Counted from the stretch's first letter, positions 15,664 through 25,065 are shown. The stretch is DNA of 60,313 nucleotides from Planctomycetota bacterium (GCA_016179685.1 JACPCR010000112.1:1-60313); one strand, 5' to 3'. The notes: generated by a model from the sequence alone, not told the origin. Made by a program: numbers and translations.

Positions 15664-17244
15664 CTACTCTCGCCCCTCGATGTACTGGAGCGCCTTGGCC
15701 GCGGCCTCCCGGACCTCCTCGTCTGCGTCTTTGAGCGCACGCGTGAGTGCGGGCGCGGCCTCCCCACTGCCCAGCGATCCGAGAACGTTGGCGGCGGCCT
15801 TGCGCACTTCGGCGCTGGAGTCCCCGAGGGACTGGATCAAGGCGGCCAGAACGGCCTCTTCCTCGGCCCCGATATCCTCCAGCGCATAGGCCGCATCGCG
15901 CCGGACGCGGGCGTCCGGCTCTTTCAGTGCCCGCATCAGGGCCTGGGCGGCCTTTTTCCCGTCCTTCGGCCCGATCAGGCCGAGGGCGCCCGCGGCCTGC
16001 ATGCGGACCTCGGGGCTCTCGTCCCCGACCAGGGCGTCGATCAGGACGCCTTCCGCTGGCCTTGCCGCCGGGCCGATGTTGCCCAGGGCGGTCGCGGCAG
16101 CCGACCGGACGGCCGACGATTCATCCTGGATTCTTTCGAGCAGGGCGGGGACGGCCGGCTCGGCCTCGGGCCCAATCTCCCCGAGGGAGGCGGCAGCGCC
16201 TGCCCGTACCCGGGCATCCTCATCGCGGAAGGCCTTGAGGAGGGACGGGACCACCGCCGCGGCCGCGACGGACCGGATGAGGCCCAGGGAGGCTGCGGAG
16301 GCGGACCGCACCTCCGGGTCTTTATCCTGGAGCAGCGCTTCCACGAGCCGTGGGACAATGGCGGCCCCCATCGCAGCCTCGCCGTCGCGGCCGACGTAGC
16401 CGAGGACGGCGGCCGCGTCCTTTCGGACCTCCGCCGGCTCGGCCTTCAGCGCCTCGAGAAGGGCTGGCAGCGCCGACCCGGCCTCCCCGAGCTGGCCCAG
16501 GGCCAGCGCCGCACTCCTCCGGACGCCATTGTCCGGGTCCTTCAAGCCCTCTTGCAGGGCCGGAATGGAGACTCCACGGATTTCAGAAGCCTGGAACGAG
16601 CCGAGCGCCCTGGCCGCGCCAGATCGCGCGGCCGGGTCGCCTGCCTTGAGGTCCTTCAGAAGCGCCTCGCCCGCCGCACGCGTCTCCCCGATCCGGGTGA
16701 TGGAGCGGGCCGCGCTCGCCCGGATCGGGCGATGCGGGTCCCAGAGGGCCCGGATTAACTCGGGCATGGCCTCTTTCGCTTCCGGGCCAATCGCCCCGAG
16801 GGCGTTGATCGCATGATGGCGCACCCGCTCGTTTTCATCCTTGAGCGCCTGGATTAACGAAGAGACCGCTGGACGGGCATCCGGCCCCATCTGGCACAGT
16901 GCGTAGGCCGCGTTCGTCCGGACCTCCGCTTCCGGGTCCTCGAGCACCTTCTGGAGCGCGGGCACGGCCTCCTTCGCGTCGGGTCCGATCAGCCCCAGGG
17001 CACATGCCGAGCCCTGGCGCACCGGCGGGGAGGAATCCCGAAGCGCTTCAACGAGCTGGGGCACGGCGGGCCTCGCCCGAGGCCCCATCTGCCCGAGCGC
17101 CCTTGCCGCTGCTTCCCGGGCCGGCGCATCCCCGGCCCGCAATTGTTCCACCCATGCGCTCAAAGGCCGGCCCTCGAAGGCGGGTTGTTCTTCCCCTGGC
17201 ACGCCCGCCAAGGCCGCCCCAAGAATCAGAAGCATTTTTTTCAT
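15664..17244 (-). CDS. Exported HEAT/PBS-lyase repeat protein
   Basis: The 526-residue protein is built almost entirely of HEAT-like repeats of about 36-39 residues with the PBS-lyase pattern: VRRDAAYALEDIGAEEEAVL, VRSAAATALGNIGPAARPAE, VRKDAAAVLGYVG and so on, roughly a dozen copies. The N-terminus MKKMLLILGAALAGVPG followed by EEQPAFEGRPLSAWVEQL looks like a signal peptide, so the protein is probably exported. Similar secreted HEAT proteins are common in planctomycetes. A strong ribosome binding site (AGGAGGGG, 5 bases before ATG) fixes the start. The repeats suggest a protein-binding scaffold. Confidence 0.85.
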   Translation of the reverse strand: MKKMLLILGAALAGVPGEEQPAFEGRPLSAWVEQLRAGDAPAREAAARALGQMGPRARPAVPQLVEALRDSSPPVRQGSACALGLIGPDAKEAVPALQKVLEDPEAEVRTNAAYALCQMGPDARPAVSSLIQALKDENERVRHHAINALGAIGPEAKEAMPELIRALWDPHRPIRASAARSITRIGETRAAGEALLKDLKAGDPAARSGAARALGSFQASEIRGVSIPALQEGLKDPDNGVRRSAALALGQLGEAGSALPALLEALKAEPAEVRKDAAAVLGYVGRDGEAAMGAAIVPRLVEALLQDKDPEVRSASAASLGLIRSVAAAAVVPSLLKAFRDEDARVRAGAAASLGEIGPEAEPAVPALLERIQDESSAVRSAAATALGNIGPAARPAEGVLIDALVGDESPEVRMQAAGALGLIGPKDGKKAAQALMRALKEPDARVRRDAAYALEDIGAEEEAVLAALIQSLGDSSAEVRKAAANVLGSLGSGEAAPALTRALKDADEEVREAAAKALQYIEGRE

Positions 17245-17324
17245 CGGCCCCTCCTCTTTGGAACGTCAGTTCACCGGCGGGTATTCCTGGCCGCAGAGAG
17301 GGATAACCCCGAAGCCTCGCAGGA

Positions 17325-18131
17325 TCATCGGAGGGCATGCGCCTCGAAAAAATTCCAAATCCGTTCGCTGATCCGGGCGACCGCGCCCCACCGGTGTCCC
17401 AGCTCCGGAATCTCCACCTGAACCACCTCGTGTCCTTCCTCCTTGTATGCGTCCCTGGCCTTCCGGGCCTGCTCCAGCGACACCACGGAATCATCCGAGC
17501 CGTGGATCACCATCACGGCATATTTTTTCCGGGCATGTATGCCTTTCACGCCGAGAATGCCCAGCCCCCCGGAATGGGACGCGATCGCCGCAATCTTGTC
17601 GCTCCGCTGAGAGGCCAGAAGGTTCGTGAAATAAGCCCCATCCGACATCCCCACGGCATACACGCGGTTCAGGTCCACATTATACTGCCCCGTGATACGC
17701 CGGTAGAGGGCATCAAAATAATCCAGGTCCTCGTTCTCCTCGACCCTCAATTGCCACCGGCCTTCCAGAGCCTCCAGATACGCTAAGAGAAAACCCTTCT
17801 TCCTCGCGATCTCGTCCAGACCCGTATACCGGGCCATCCGCTCCCTCCCGTCCCCTTTGAGCCCGGGGAAAGCGAAAACCAGCGGCAGCGGCTTCGCCCC
17901 CTCGACCGCCCGAGGCGAAACGAGCCGGAAGCTCCGGAAACGGCCCTTCACCTCGATGCGCTCGTCCGGGAACGTGCCGGCCCCCCCGCCCTGGCCGCCG
18001 GAAGGCACAGGGGCGACCGTCTCGGCACGGATGTCGGCTTCCTCACCGGAGACACTGGACGGTGGCCCCAGGGCGGCCAGGGCGACAAGGGGTGTGGCGA
18101 GGAGCATGCTGGGCCAGCCTAATCTCTTCAC
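17325..18131 (-). CDS. Secreted PHB-depolymerase-like esterase (alpha/beta hydrolase)
   Basis: The 268-residue alpha/beta hydrolase is of the poly(3-hydroxybutyrate) depolymerase/feruloyl esterase (LpqC-like) group. The nucleophile elbow is YAVGMSDGAYFTNLLA (GxSxG with S in GMSDG), the acid is in VIHGSDDSVV, and the histidine in ELGHRWGA. An oxyanion-hole segment LVFAFPGLKGDG is present. The start is GTG 18131: CAGGAGAATCGCC directly before it is an excellent ribosome binding site, and the first residues MKRLGWPSMLLATPLVALAA then LGPPSSVSG form a signal peptide. The longer upstream frame would put a charged tail before that. The substrate (polyester or plant ester) is unknown. Confidence 0.82.
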   Translation of the reverse strand: MKRLGWPSMLLATPLVALAALGPPSSVSGEEADIRAETVAPVPSGGQGGGAGTFPDERIEVKGRFRSFRLVSPRAVEGAKPLPLVFAFPGLKGDGRERMARYTGLDEIARKKGFLLAYLEALEGRWQLRVEENEDLDYFDALYRRITGQYNVDLNRVYAVGMSDGAYFTNLLASQRSDKIAAIASHSGGLGILGVKGIHARKKYAVMVIHGSDDSVVSLEQARKARDAYKEEGHEVVQVEIPELGHRWGAVARISERIWNFFEAHALR

Positions 18132-18264
18132 GGCGATTCTCCTGCGCCGCGCCCTTGCTGAAGCGCTCGGCCGTTCGGGCGGGGATGCATTCTCCATCCC
18201 CAACCTGGAAACTGGGGCGTCCCGCCACCGAATTCGGATGCGAGACGCTGACGTTCCCGTCGAG

Positions 18265-18312
18265 TAGTATTCCGGTGCAGGAGTGCGGCAGCACCTTTGC
18301 ACCGGAAAACTA
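18265..18312 (-). repeat. 22-4-22 hairpin at stop codon (family H)
   Basis: The arms 18265-18286 and 18291-18312 pair at 19 of 22 positions, with loop GGCA. The apex is GTGC-GGCA-GCAC. The minus-strand foot TAG (18312-18310) is the stop codon of the Gfo/Idh gene. It may act as a terminator, but no T-run is present. Confidence 0.85.
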
Positions 18313-19425
18313 ACGCCAGGCCTCCAGGGGATGGCCGCGGTCACCGAGCGGGAACGGGACGCGGGCGCGGCGGCGGTGGGACTCCCACGCGCCGTGGATC
18401 ATCTCCAGGGACGCCCGGCCCTCCTCGCCGCTCGATATCGGCGGCGACGGCGGATTCTCCGGCTGCACCAGGGAATCGATGATCCGGCTCTGGAGCACCC
18501 GGTTCACTTCGAGGGTCGTCAGCCCGGTCCCAGTCACCGCGTCTTCCTCCGGCATCCGCAGGGGCTGCCAGTTGACCCCTTCCTCGAGAATCTGGTGCGT
18601 GCCCCGGAAAAGGAACGCGGCCGTGCTCACGCTCCGGCGCAGAGCAATCCGGCCCGCCGAGCCGATCAGGTCCATCCCGTATTCCCGATCGTCGGTCCTG
18701 GGCTGCATCCGGAAATGGACCTCCGCGTGGACTCCACTGCGGAAACGGTAGGAGCAGAACGCCCGTTCCCCGAGGACGAGGCCCGCGTCCCGGTCCCTCG
18801 GATTCACCTCCTGGCTAAGACGGATGTCGCCGGATGCCGCCTCCCGCCGTTCCGTCGTCAGGTGCGCGTGGGCCCATTCGACGTCGCCGCCGAAGACGCG
18901 CACGTAATCGAAGAGATGCGTGCCCATCTCCATCAGCTCGTTGCCCGCCTTCCGGCCGCCCTTCGAGACCGCCGAGATGAGGTAGAAATCGCCGATCTCG
19001 CCCGCCTCGATCATCCGCCGAACGTGTCCATTGTAGGCGCTGGCGCGCTTCTGATGGTTGATGGCCAGCCGCACGCCTGCCCGGCGGCAAGCCTCGATCA
19101 TCTCGTCCGCCTGCACCAGCGTCAGGGCCATGGGCTTCTCGCAGAAGACGTGCGCCCCTGCCTCCGCGGCCGCCAGGGTCAGCTCGTGATGCTGCCGCAC
19201 CTGCGTGGAAATGACGACCAGGTCGGGTTTCTCCGCCCGCAGAAGCGCCCGCGGGTCCCCGTAAGCGTGCGGGACGCCGAACTCACGGGCCGCCGCCTCG
19301 GCCGCCTCAGGCCGAACGTCCCCGCAAGCCACGAACTCGATTCGCTCGTGCCGGGCCAGCGTGTTCGCATGGTCCTTGCCCTTCGACCCGCATCCGATCA
19401 GAGCCGCACGAAATCGCTTGGGCAT
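18310..19425 (-). CDS. Gfo/Idh/MocA family NAD(P)-dependent oxidoreductase
   Basis: The 371-residue dehydrogenase probably acts on a sugar or cyclitol. The Rossmann motif is ALIGCGSKGKDHANTLARH near the N-terminus, FVACGDVRPE ends strand two, and the family signature CEKPMALTLVQADEMIEA carries the catalytic-region lysine. The second domain has MEMGTHLFDYVRVFGG (GTHLFD position of the H/D dyad). There is no signal peptide, so it is cytosolic, although many planctomycete paralogues are exported. The start ATG 19425 gives the usual N-terminus. The gene follows an unrelated gene with a hairpin between them, so the two are probably not co-transcribed. Confidence 0.92.
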   Translation of the reverse strand: MPKRFRAALIGCGSKGKDHANTLARHERIEFVACGDVRPEAAEAAAREFGVPHAYGDPRALLRAEKPDLVVISTQVRQHHELTLAAAEAGAHVFCEKPMALTLVQADEMIEACRRAGVRLAINHQKRASAYNGHVRRMIEAGEIGDFYLISAVSKGGRKAGNELMEMGTHLFDYVRVFGGDVEWAHAHLTTERREAASGDIRLSQEVNPRDRDAGLVLGERAFCSYRFRSGVHAEVHFRMQPRTDDREYGMDLIGSAGRIALRRSVSTAAFLFRGTHQILEEGVNWQPLRMPEEDAVTGTGLTTLEVNRVLQSRIIDSLVQPENPPSPPISSGEEGRASLEMIHGAWESHRRRARVPFPLGDRGHPLEAWR

Positions 19426-19436
19426 GTCGAGCCTCC

Positions 19437-19484
19437 TCAGTCAGAGATGGGGCCTCGAATCCGTCGGGGCCCCATCTCTGACTA
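19437..19484 (-). repeat. 22-4-22 hairpin at stop codon
   Basis: The core GTCAGAGATGGGGCC (19439-19453) and GGCCCCATCTCTGAC (19468-19482) pair perfectly. The total span is 48 bp, with TAG (19484-19482) being the stop codon of the upstream gene. It likely ends that transcript. The apex is not GTGC-type. Confidence 0.8.
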
Positions 19485-20201
19485 ACCCGGAAAATCCGCC
19501 TCGTAACGGGCCCGCAGCATCTCGATGGACGAATTCAGAAGATAGACTTTCCCTCGAGCCTCCGCACTGCCCCCGGGCCGAACGACTCCCCAGTTCGGAT
19601 TGGAATGGATGCACGAGACCGCCGGCTGATGGTTGCAGGACAGGCATCCACATCGGTCCGTCGCTATCCCGAGCACCCATCGGCCGTCGCGGGATATCTT
19701 GGCCATCAGGCGCTCGCAGGCATCCGCCGCTTCCTCGCCAGGGGCCGACCGCACGGGAAATCGGCACATGCGATGCCCGGCGAACCGGGCATTGACGAGC
19801 TGACACACGCTTTGAAACATCCCGCCCTTCAGCGCATAGGTCCGAACGCCGTCGAGGTCGTGAAACGGGGCAGCAGCCCCGGACCTCAGGCAAAAGAGCG
19901 ATCCCTGGCTACTCGACCAGTCGGCGGAAGACAGGTTGGCGCGCCGCACCCTGAAGGAAACGTCGTCTTCGGATGCCCTGATCTCGCCCTCGTAGAACAC
20001 GCCAGCGGTGGCCCGCAGATCGTCCGAAGGCCTCCAGGTGTAACGCAGGCGACGTCCGGCCTCCACCTCTTCCCACGAAACTCCGCCCAGGGTGACGCCG
20101 GCATACCCGTACTCGGGAAGCTGAAGAAGCCACTCACACCCGGGCAATCGGTCGTCCCGGATGCGGACGAAAGAATGATCGGAATCAGAGAACACGTTCA
20201 T
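19482..20201 (-). CDS. Uncharacterised 239-residue protein with a Cys cluster
   Basis: I do not recognise the family. The first two-thirds look like a beta-rich domain (EYGYAGVTLGGVSWEEVEAG, LRYTWRPSDDLRATAGVFYE). The last third has DRCGCLSCNHQPAVSCIHSN then PNWG, a four-cysteine/two-histidine cluster that could bind metal or form disulfides. There is no signal peptide. GGAG lies 9 bases before ATG 20201, and TATAAT about 22 bases before the start may be a -10 box. The start lies 17 bases inside the end of a truncated antitoxin frame. Confidence 0.6.
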   Translation of the reverse strand: MNVFSDSDHSFVRIRDDRLPGCEWLLQLPEYGYAGVTLGGVSWEEVEAGRRLRYTWRPSDDLRATAGVFYEGEIRASEDDVSFRVRRANLSSADWSSSQGSLFCLRSGAAAPFHDLDGVRTYALKGGMFQSVCQLVNARFAGHRMCRFPVRSAPGEEAADACERLMAKISRDGRWVLGIATDRCGCLSCNHQPAVSCIHSNPNWGVVRPGGSAEARGKVYLLNSSIEMLRARYEADFPG

Positions 20202-20721
20202 GCGGATGCTCGCTCCGGAGCAGCTTATTATAGACCGTTCGTTCGCCGGAAGGCAGCCCTTTCAGAGTTTTCTGTGGAACGCTCGCAAAACTGAAGAGAC
20301 CGAGGGGCGTGTCGAATTCGCGGGACCGGTTGACCGACGTGCTGGTGACCGCGTAGGCGGCCTCGGGAATCCAACCGTGATAGGACAGAGCGGATTCCAG
20401 GCTGACATAGCTCGGCCCGTACACGCGCTGGGCCAGCACAAAGGGATTGGGCTTGCTTGCCAGGAATCGGTTCGCCAGACAGTAGAGACCGCGGTGAATA
20501 CGCAGCACTTCACCCGCGGCCATGGAGCGCTTGAGCAAGCTGTGCTGTCGCGCCGCGCTCCCGCCGACCCAGCAGTTCACTTCAGGGTGCGTGAAAACGC
20601 CGTTTTTCGCCTTTTCGAGCGCAATTTCACGCAAATAGACTAGCGTGGGGCTAAGGCATGTCAAGTTCCCGCGGAATTCCTTCGATCCCGACAGGAACGC
20701 CTTTGAAGGGGAGCAACGCAT
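20185..20721 (-). pseudogene. AbiEi-family antitoxin/regulator, C-terminally truncated
   Basis: The winged-helix antitoxin of type IV AbiE systems, which represses its own operon, is recognisable. The segment GVFTHPEVNCWVGGSAARQH then LLKRSMAAGEVLRIHRGLYC is the HTH, followed by VYGPSYVSLESALSYHGWIP then EAAYAVTSTSVNRSREFDTP and LGLFSF. Homologues continue for another 60-100 residues, but here the frame leaves the family after VPQKTL and ends at 20185. The upstream part of the frame (to 20958) is unlike the family, so the start is uncertain; ATG 20721 is one choice. No AbiEii partner is adjacent. The only AbiEii-like gene in the window is 30 kb away at 50233. Confidence 0.6.
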
Positions 20722-20953
20722 AAGCCGATCCTCGCAAGGCCTGATGGCTTGAAACCTGGCAGCATGGACATACAGCCGTGGGGGCAGGATACCCACTCGG
20801 AAAAGGAAGTCCATGCTGTCACCCGACCATTCCTCACGGTGCACCGACACCCTGAGCACCGGTTCTATGCCATGTTGAGAATTGGCTAACTTGACGAAAC
20901 CTGGGTCGAGCTTATAGATCGGAACGGGATAAGCATGAAAATGCATGGATACT

Positions 20954-20980
20954 GGCAACTTCTCAATAAGTTCGGGTGAG
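20954..20980. repeat. AACTTCTC element, partial copy
   Basis: GGCAACTTCTCAATAAGTTC followed by GGGTGAG matches the ends at 3825 and 7617. A flanking AGTTGCC (20978-20984) can pair with GGCAACT. Confidence 0.6.
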
Positions 20981-20984
20981 TTGC

Positions 20985-21286
20985 CTAGTACTACAGGGCT
21001 AAATTCTTGCAGAGACTTAATTCTCGATTCGCGGGACGGCCATCCTCGTTGAAGTTACGCCTGCCTGCCGCGGGGCGGCGCAGACAGGCCTTATAGGCGT
21101 GGCGCTGGTCGGACAACGGCTAAAAGCCTGTCTGCGCCGCCCCGCAAAGCGGCGCGGCAGGCAGGCCGTCACTCCAACGCGACGAGCCTATCGGCAAGAT
21201 TGAAAAGCAACTCCGTTCACGGCATAACATCATGACGATATGCTGCTATCGCTGGAGGTTGGCGTGAGATACATAGAATTTGGACC
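20985..21286. repeat. Intergenic region with 120-bp inverted element R3
   Basis: There is no gene in the spacer. At 21060-21178 two long arms pair: GCCTGCCTGCCGCGGGGCGG (from 21060) and its complement in 21126-21165, the second arm having about nine extra bases. The middle contains the landmarks GGACAACGGC and GGCGTGGCGC. The minus strand starts GTTGGAGTGACGGC at 21178. A near copy in the opposite orientation lies at 45612-45696. Confidence 0.8.
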
Positions 21287-22473
21287 ATGAAGATTGAAGC
21301 CATAGGACTGAAGAATTTCCGGGCGTTCAAGGACGCGGAAATGCGCGACCTTCCCAGGATGTGCGTGCTCGTCGGAGCTAACGGAACAGGGAAGTCCACC
21401 CTGTTCAGCGTCTTCAGCTTCCTCAAGGACGCCCTGACCGAAGATGTGCACGTGGCACTGACCAAGCTGGGTGGAAGTCGGGGTTTGCAGAGGTGCGCAG
21501 CAGGAACACCGAAGGCCCCATCGAGATCGAGTTGAAATTCCAAGAGGCTGTGCCCTCGCCCCTGGTGACCTATTCGCTGTCAATAGGAGAGGTTAACGGT
21601 TCACCAGTAGTCGAACGCGAGGTCTTGAAGTATCGCCGGGGCAGTAAAGGCAAACCCTGGCACTTCTTGGATTTTGCCCGCGGAGAAGGTGAAGCGGTTA
21701 CCAATGAGCCCGAAAAAGTGAAGAACGAGAAAGATTTAAACCGGGAGCAGCAGACCCTGAAGTCCCCGGACACCCTCGCGCTCAAAGGTCTAGCCCAATT
21801 TCGGAAATTCCCGGCGGCCATGTCTCTCGGCGACATAATTTCCAATTGGCACATCTCGGATTTTCATATCCAGCGGGCCCGGCACGAGCAGGAAGCCGGC
21901 TATGCCGAACATTTGTCTAAGGAAGGGGAGAATCTGGCCTTAGTGACCGAGTTTCTGTACAAGCGACATCCTGACGTATTCGGCCAGATCATTGAAAAGC
22001 TGAAAAAGCGTGTTCCAGGCATCACCCATGTTGAAGCGAAGACGACCGAGGAAGGCCGGGTTCTCCTGCGCTTCCAGGACGGGGCGTTCGCAGACCCTTT
22101 CCTGGCTCGTCACGTCTCGGATGGAACCATGCGGATGTTCGCGTATTTGGTTCTGCTGCACGATCCCAAGCCGCAACCCCTTTTGTGTGTCGAGGAGCCG
22201 GAAAACCAACTTTATCCCAAGTTGTTATGGGAACTTGCAGAAGAATTCCGCGAGTATGCCAACCGTGGGAGGCAGGTCTGCATTTCCACTCATTCGCCCG
22301 ATTTCCTCAATGCCACGCAGCTTGAAGAAGTGTTCTGGCTGGTGAAAGAAGGAGGTTACACGACCATCCGTAGAGCTTCGGAAAACGATCAGGTTCGGGC
22401 GTACATGGCCGAAGGCGACCAGATGGGCTACCTTTGGAAGCAGGGATTCTTCGAAGGGGCCGACCCGAGATGA
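21287..22473 (+). pseudogene. AAA family ATPase of a defence-type pair, frameshifted
   Basis: The protein begins MKIEAIGLKNFRAFKDAEMR and carries Walker A LVGANGTGKSTLFSVFSFLK, as in RecF/OLD-like AAA_15/AAA_21 ATPases. After about 67 codons the frame is lost near 21477-21485 (GTCGGGGTTTGCAG), and the continuation is in the next frame: FAEVRSRNTEGPIEIELKF. The rest is intact: signature RHVSDGTMRMFAYLVLL, Walker B PLLCVEEPENQLYP, and H-loop CISTHSPDFLN. About 395 residues result if the shift is repaired. The stop overlaps the following DUF4276 gene by four bases. The frameshift may be a sequencing error, a real lesion or programmed; the downstream part shows no further decay. Confidence 0.8.
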
Positions 22474-23090
22474 GCGAACTCGTTTTCTTCCTCGAAGAGC
22501 CTTCGAGCCAAGCCATGCTGCAAGGATTCCTGCCGAACTTGTTCTCAAATGGCGTGCCGTTCCGCTACATCGTTTTTGAGGGAAAGCAAGACTTGGAAAT
22601 GCAGTTGGTTCGGCGAATGCGCGGCTACCGCGACCAGGACGCACGATTCGTCGTGCTCCGCGACCAGGACGCGGCCAGCTGCAAGAAGGTGAAGAGCCTA
22701 CTGGCCGGGAAATGTGCGGAAGCGGGTCGGCCCGAGGCCCTGGTGCGTATTGCCTGCCACGAATTGGAAAGCTGGTACCTGGGCGACCTCTCCGCCGTGG
22801 AGAAGGGGCTCGGTCTCCGCGGGCTGAGCAAGAAGCATCAGAATAAACGCCGATGCGCCATACCGGACCAATTCCCGAATCCATCCCAAACGCTCAGAAA
22901 AATCGCGCCGTCCTACCAGAAGGTCGGAGGCTCGCGCGCCATCGGGCCGCATCTGGACCCCGACAATAACCGATCCCACAGCTTCGCTGTCTTTGTGACC
23001 GGTCTCCGAAAGTTCGCCAGCCTTACACCGGCTAGGCGTTTCCATTCGAGCTTCCGCCTCAAGAGTCACCTCCATGAGATGTCGAATTGA
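22470..23090 (+). CDS. DUF4276 (TOPRIM-like) protein, partner of AAA ATPase
   Basis: The 206-residue protein matches DUF4276: MSELVFFLEEPSSQAMLQGF then FEGKQDLEMQLVRRMRG, VVLRDQDAASCKKVKSLLAG and VRIACHELESWYLGDLSAVE. The conserved E (LEEPS), DxD (RDQD) and E (HELE) fit a TOPRIM-like metal site, so a nuclease role is likely by analogy. Translation probably couples to the upstream ATPase through the ATGA overlap. ATPase-TOPRIM pairs (OLD/Gabija/PARIS-like logic) act against phages; this particular pair is uncharacterised as far as I know. The base composition is a little lower in GC than in the neighbours, in keeping with acquisition. Confidence 0.82.
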   Translation: MSELVFFLEEPSSQAMLQGFLPNLFSNGVPFRYIVFEGKQDLEMQLVRRMRGYRDQDARFVVLRDQDAASCKKVKSLLAGKCAEAGRPEALVRIACHELESWYLGDLSAVEKGLGLRGLSKKHQNKRRCAIPDQFPNPSQTLRKIAPSYQKVGGSRAIGPHLDPDNNRSHSFAVFVTGLRKFASLTPARRFHSSFRLKSHLHEMSN

Positions 23091-23297
23091 CTATACGGCT
23101 GACAACCCTCTACCGTAGCCGGACTTGCACCGTCAAGATGCGCAGCCTCGTGGGCTGCAACGACCCCGATCCTGATCCCGCGCCCGCTTCCTCCCGCACC
23201 TGTCCCTTCAGGAGGGATTCCTCCCGGCGGGACAAGTGCGGGGCGCAGGCAGCCGACCCGATTTACCCGCCTCCCGTCGGGACTATAATCCCCCCTC

Positions 23298-25058
23298 ATG
23301 TGGATTTTTCCAGCCGCCGCCTTCACCCTCGTGGCGCTGGGCTTTCTGCTCGCCGCGGCCGGTCTCCTGTGGCCTCGCGGGCGGATGGTAACGCCCGCGG
23401 CTTCAGCCGTTCCATGTCTCCCAGGCGGGGGAGGATGGCCGCCCATACCGGCCTCGCCGGCCGGCAGTCTGCACGCCGAGCGCGAGGCCGAGGGCATCCT
23501 CGTTCTTCTCGGGCTGCTGCGCCTCAGCAGCGATCCGCTCCCCGGGTCCGGGCCTTACCCGCCTGGCGGCTACTGGCTCACCCGCATCGTCTTCCTGCGT
23601 TTTTTGGGCTCGATCTATTTCATCGCGTTTTTTTCGCTGTCCCATCAAATCGAGCCCCTGATCGGGCAGAATGGCATACTGCCCGCTCGAGCCTATCTCG
23701 ATCGAGTGGCCGCCGCCACCGGCGAGGGCGTCGCCGCCTGGAAGGCCGTCCCTTCCCTCTTCTGGGCCGATGCCTCCGATGAGACCCTGGTCGCCGCCGC
23801 CCGGGCCGGTACGGGCCTCTCGCTCCTCCTTCTCGCCGGGTTCGATAACGCCGTCCTCCTGGCTCTCCTGTGGGTCCTTTACTCTTCCCTGGTCAACGTC
23901 GGCCAGCTCTTCTACGGATACGGGTGGGAAATGCTGCTGCTCGAGACCGGCTTCCTCGCCATCTTCCTCTGCCCGGTGCGACGCGGCGTCCTCCTGCCCG
24001 AGGGGCGCGCCCCTTCACCTGCGGTCATGTTCCTCATCCGCTGGGTGCTCTTCCGCGTCATGTTCGGCGCCGGCCTGATCAAGATACGTGGGGACGAGTG
24101 CTGGCGCGACCTCACCTGCCTCGTCTACCATTACGAGACCCAGCCGCTTCCCAATCCCTTGAGCTGGTATCTGCACCAGATGCCGCCCTTCATCCACAAG
24201 CTTGGGGTGCTCTGGAATCATTTCATCGAGCTGATCGTGCCCTTCTTCCTCTTCGGGCCACGCCGCGTCCGAATCGCCGGAGGCCTCCTCCTCATCGCCT
24301 TCCAGGCCACCCTGATCCTCAGCGGCAACCTCTCCTGGCTCAACTGGCTCACCATCTCGCTGTGCATTCCTTGCCTGGATGATCGCGCCCTGCAGTTCCT
24401 TTTCACCCGCCGGTTTCTCCGGCGGGTCGAGGCCGCCCAGTCCACCGGGGGCCGCGGCCTCGCGGCGAGAATCGCCGTCGCCCTCCTCGCCCTCCTCGTG
24501 CTTTATCTCTCCATCAACCCGGTGCTCAACCTCATCTCCCCCCAGCAGCGGATGAACGCGTCCTTCGACCCGTTCCACCTCGTCAACACCTACGGCGCGT
24601 TCGGACACATCGGCAAGCAGCGCTTCGAAATCATTCTCGAGGGCACTGCGGAGGAATCCATCACTCCTTCCACCGTCTGGCTGCCCTACGAGTTCAAGTG
24701 CAAGCCGGGCGACGTGACCCGCCGGCCTTGTGTCGTGGCCCCGTACCACTATCGACTGGACTGGCAAATCTGGTTTGCGGCGATGTCGGAGTACCGCCGG
24801 CAGCCGTGGCTGATGCATTTCACGTACAAGCTGCTGCAGGGCGACCGCGGCGTCCTTGGTCTCCTCGCGGGGAATCCCTTCCCGGACCGGCCGCCGAAGT
24901 TCATCCGGGCCGAGTTGTACCTATACCAGTTCACCACCTTCGAGGAGAGAAGCCGGGCCTGGTGGAAGAGAACGCGGGTCGGCGAGTATTTCTCGCCCGT
25001 TTCGCTGGACAACCCCTGGTTTCTGAAGTTCCTCCAGGCCTACGGCTGGGGCAGGTAG
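23298..25058 (+). CDS. Lipase maturation factor family membrane protein
   Basis: The 586-residue polytopic protein is similar to eukaryotic LMF1/LMF2 and their bacterial relatives, which in animals assist lipase folding in the ER; the bacterial role is unknown. About nine hydrophobic helices are visible. The signature is VMFGAGLIKIRGDECWRDLT, then CLVYHYETQPLPNPLSWYLH, with RFEIILEGTAEE and FKCKPGDVTRRPC in the soluble C-terminal part, and WLLHFTYKLLQGD-like WLMHFTYKLLQGD. ATG 23298 gives a hydrophobic start. The first loop (residues 30-65) is Gly/Pro-rich and not conserved. The stop TAG is followed at once by a heptad hairpin. Confidence 0.88.
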   Translation: MWIFPAAAFTLVALGFLLAAAGLLWPRGRMVTPAASAVPCLPGGGGWPPIPASPAGSLHAEREAEGILVLLGLLRLSSDPLPGSGPYPPGGYWLTRIVFLRFLGSIYFIAFFSLSHQIEPLIGQNGILPARAYLDRVAAATGEGVAAWKAVPSLFWADASDETLVAAARAGTGLSLLLLAGFDNAVLLALLWVLYSSLVNVGQLFYGYGWEMLLLETGFLAIFLCPVRRGVLLPEGRAPSPAVMFLIRWVLFRVMFGAGLIKIRGDECWRDLTCLVYHYETQPLPNPLSWYLHQMPPFIHKLGVLWNHFIELIVPFFLFGPRRVRIAGGLLLIAFQATLILSGNLSWLNWLTISLCIPCLDDRALQFLFTRRFLRRVEAAQSTGGRGLAARIAVALLALLVLYLSINPVLNLISPQQRMNASFDPFHLVNTYGAFGHIGKQRFEIILEGTAEESITPSTVWLPYEFKCKPGDVTRRPCVVAPYHYRLDWQIWFAAMSEYRRQPWLMHFTYKLLQGDRGVLGLLAGNPFPDRPPKFIRAELYLYQFTTFEERSRAWWKRTRVGEYFSPVSLDNPWFLKFLQAYGWGR

Positions 25059-25065
25059 CCGTCTT

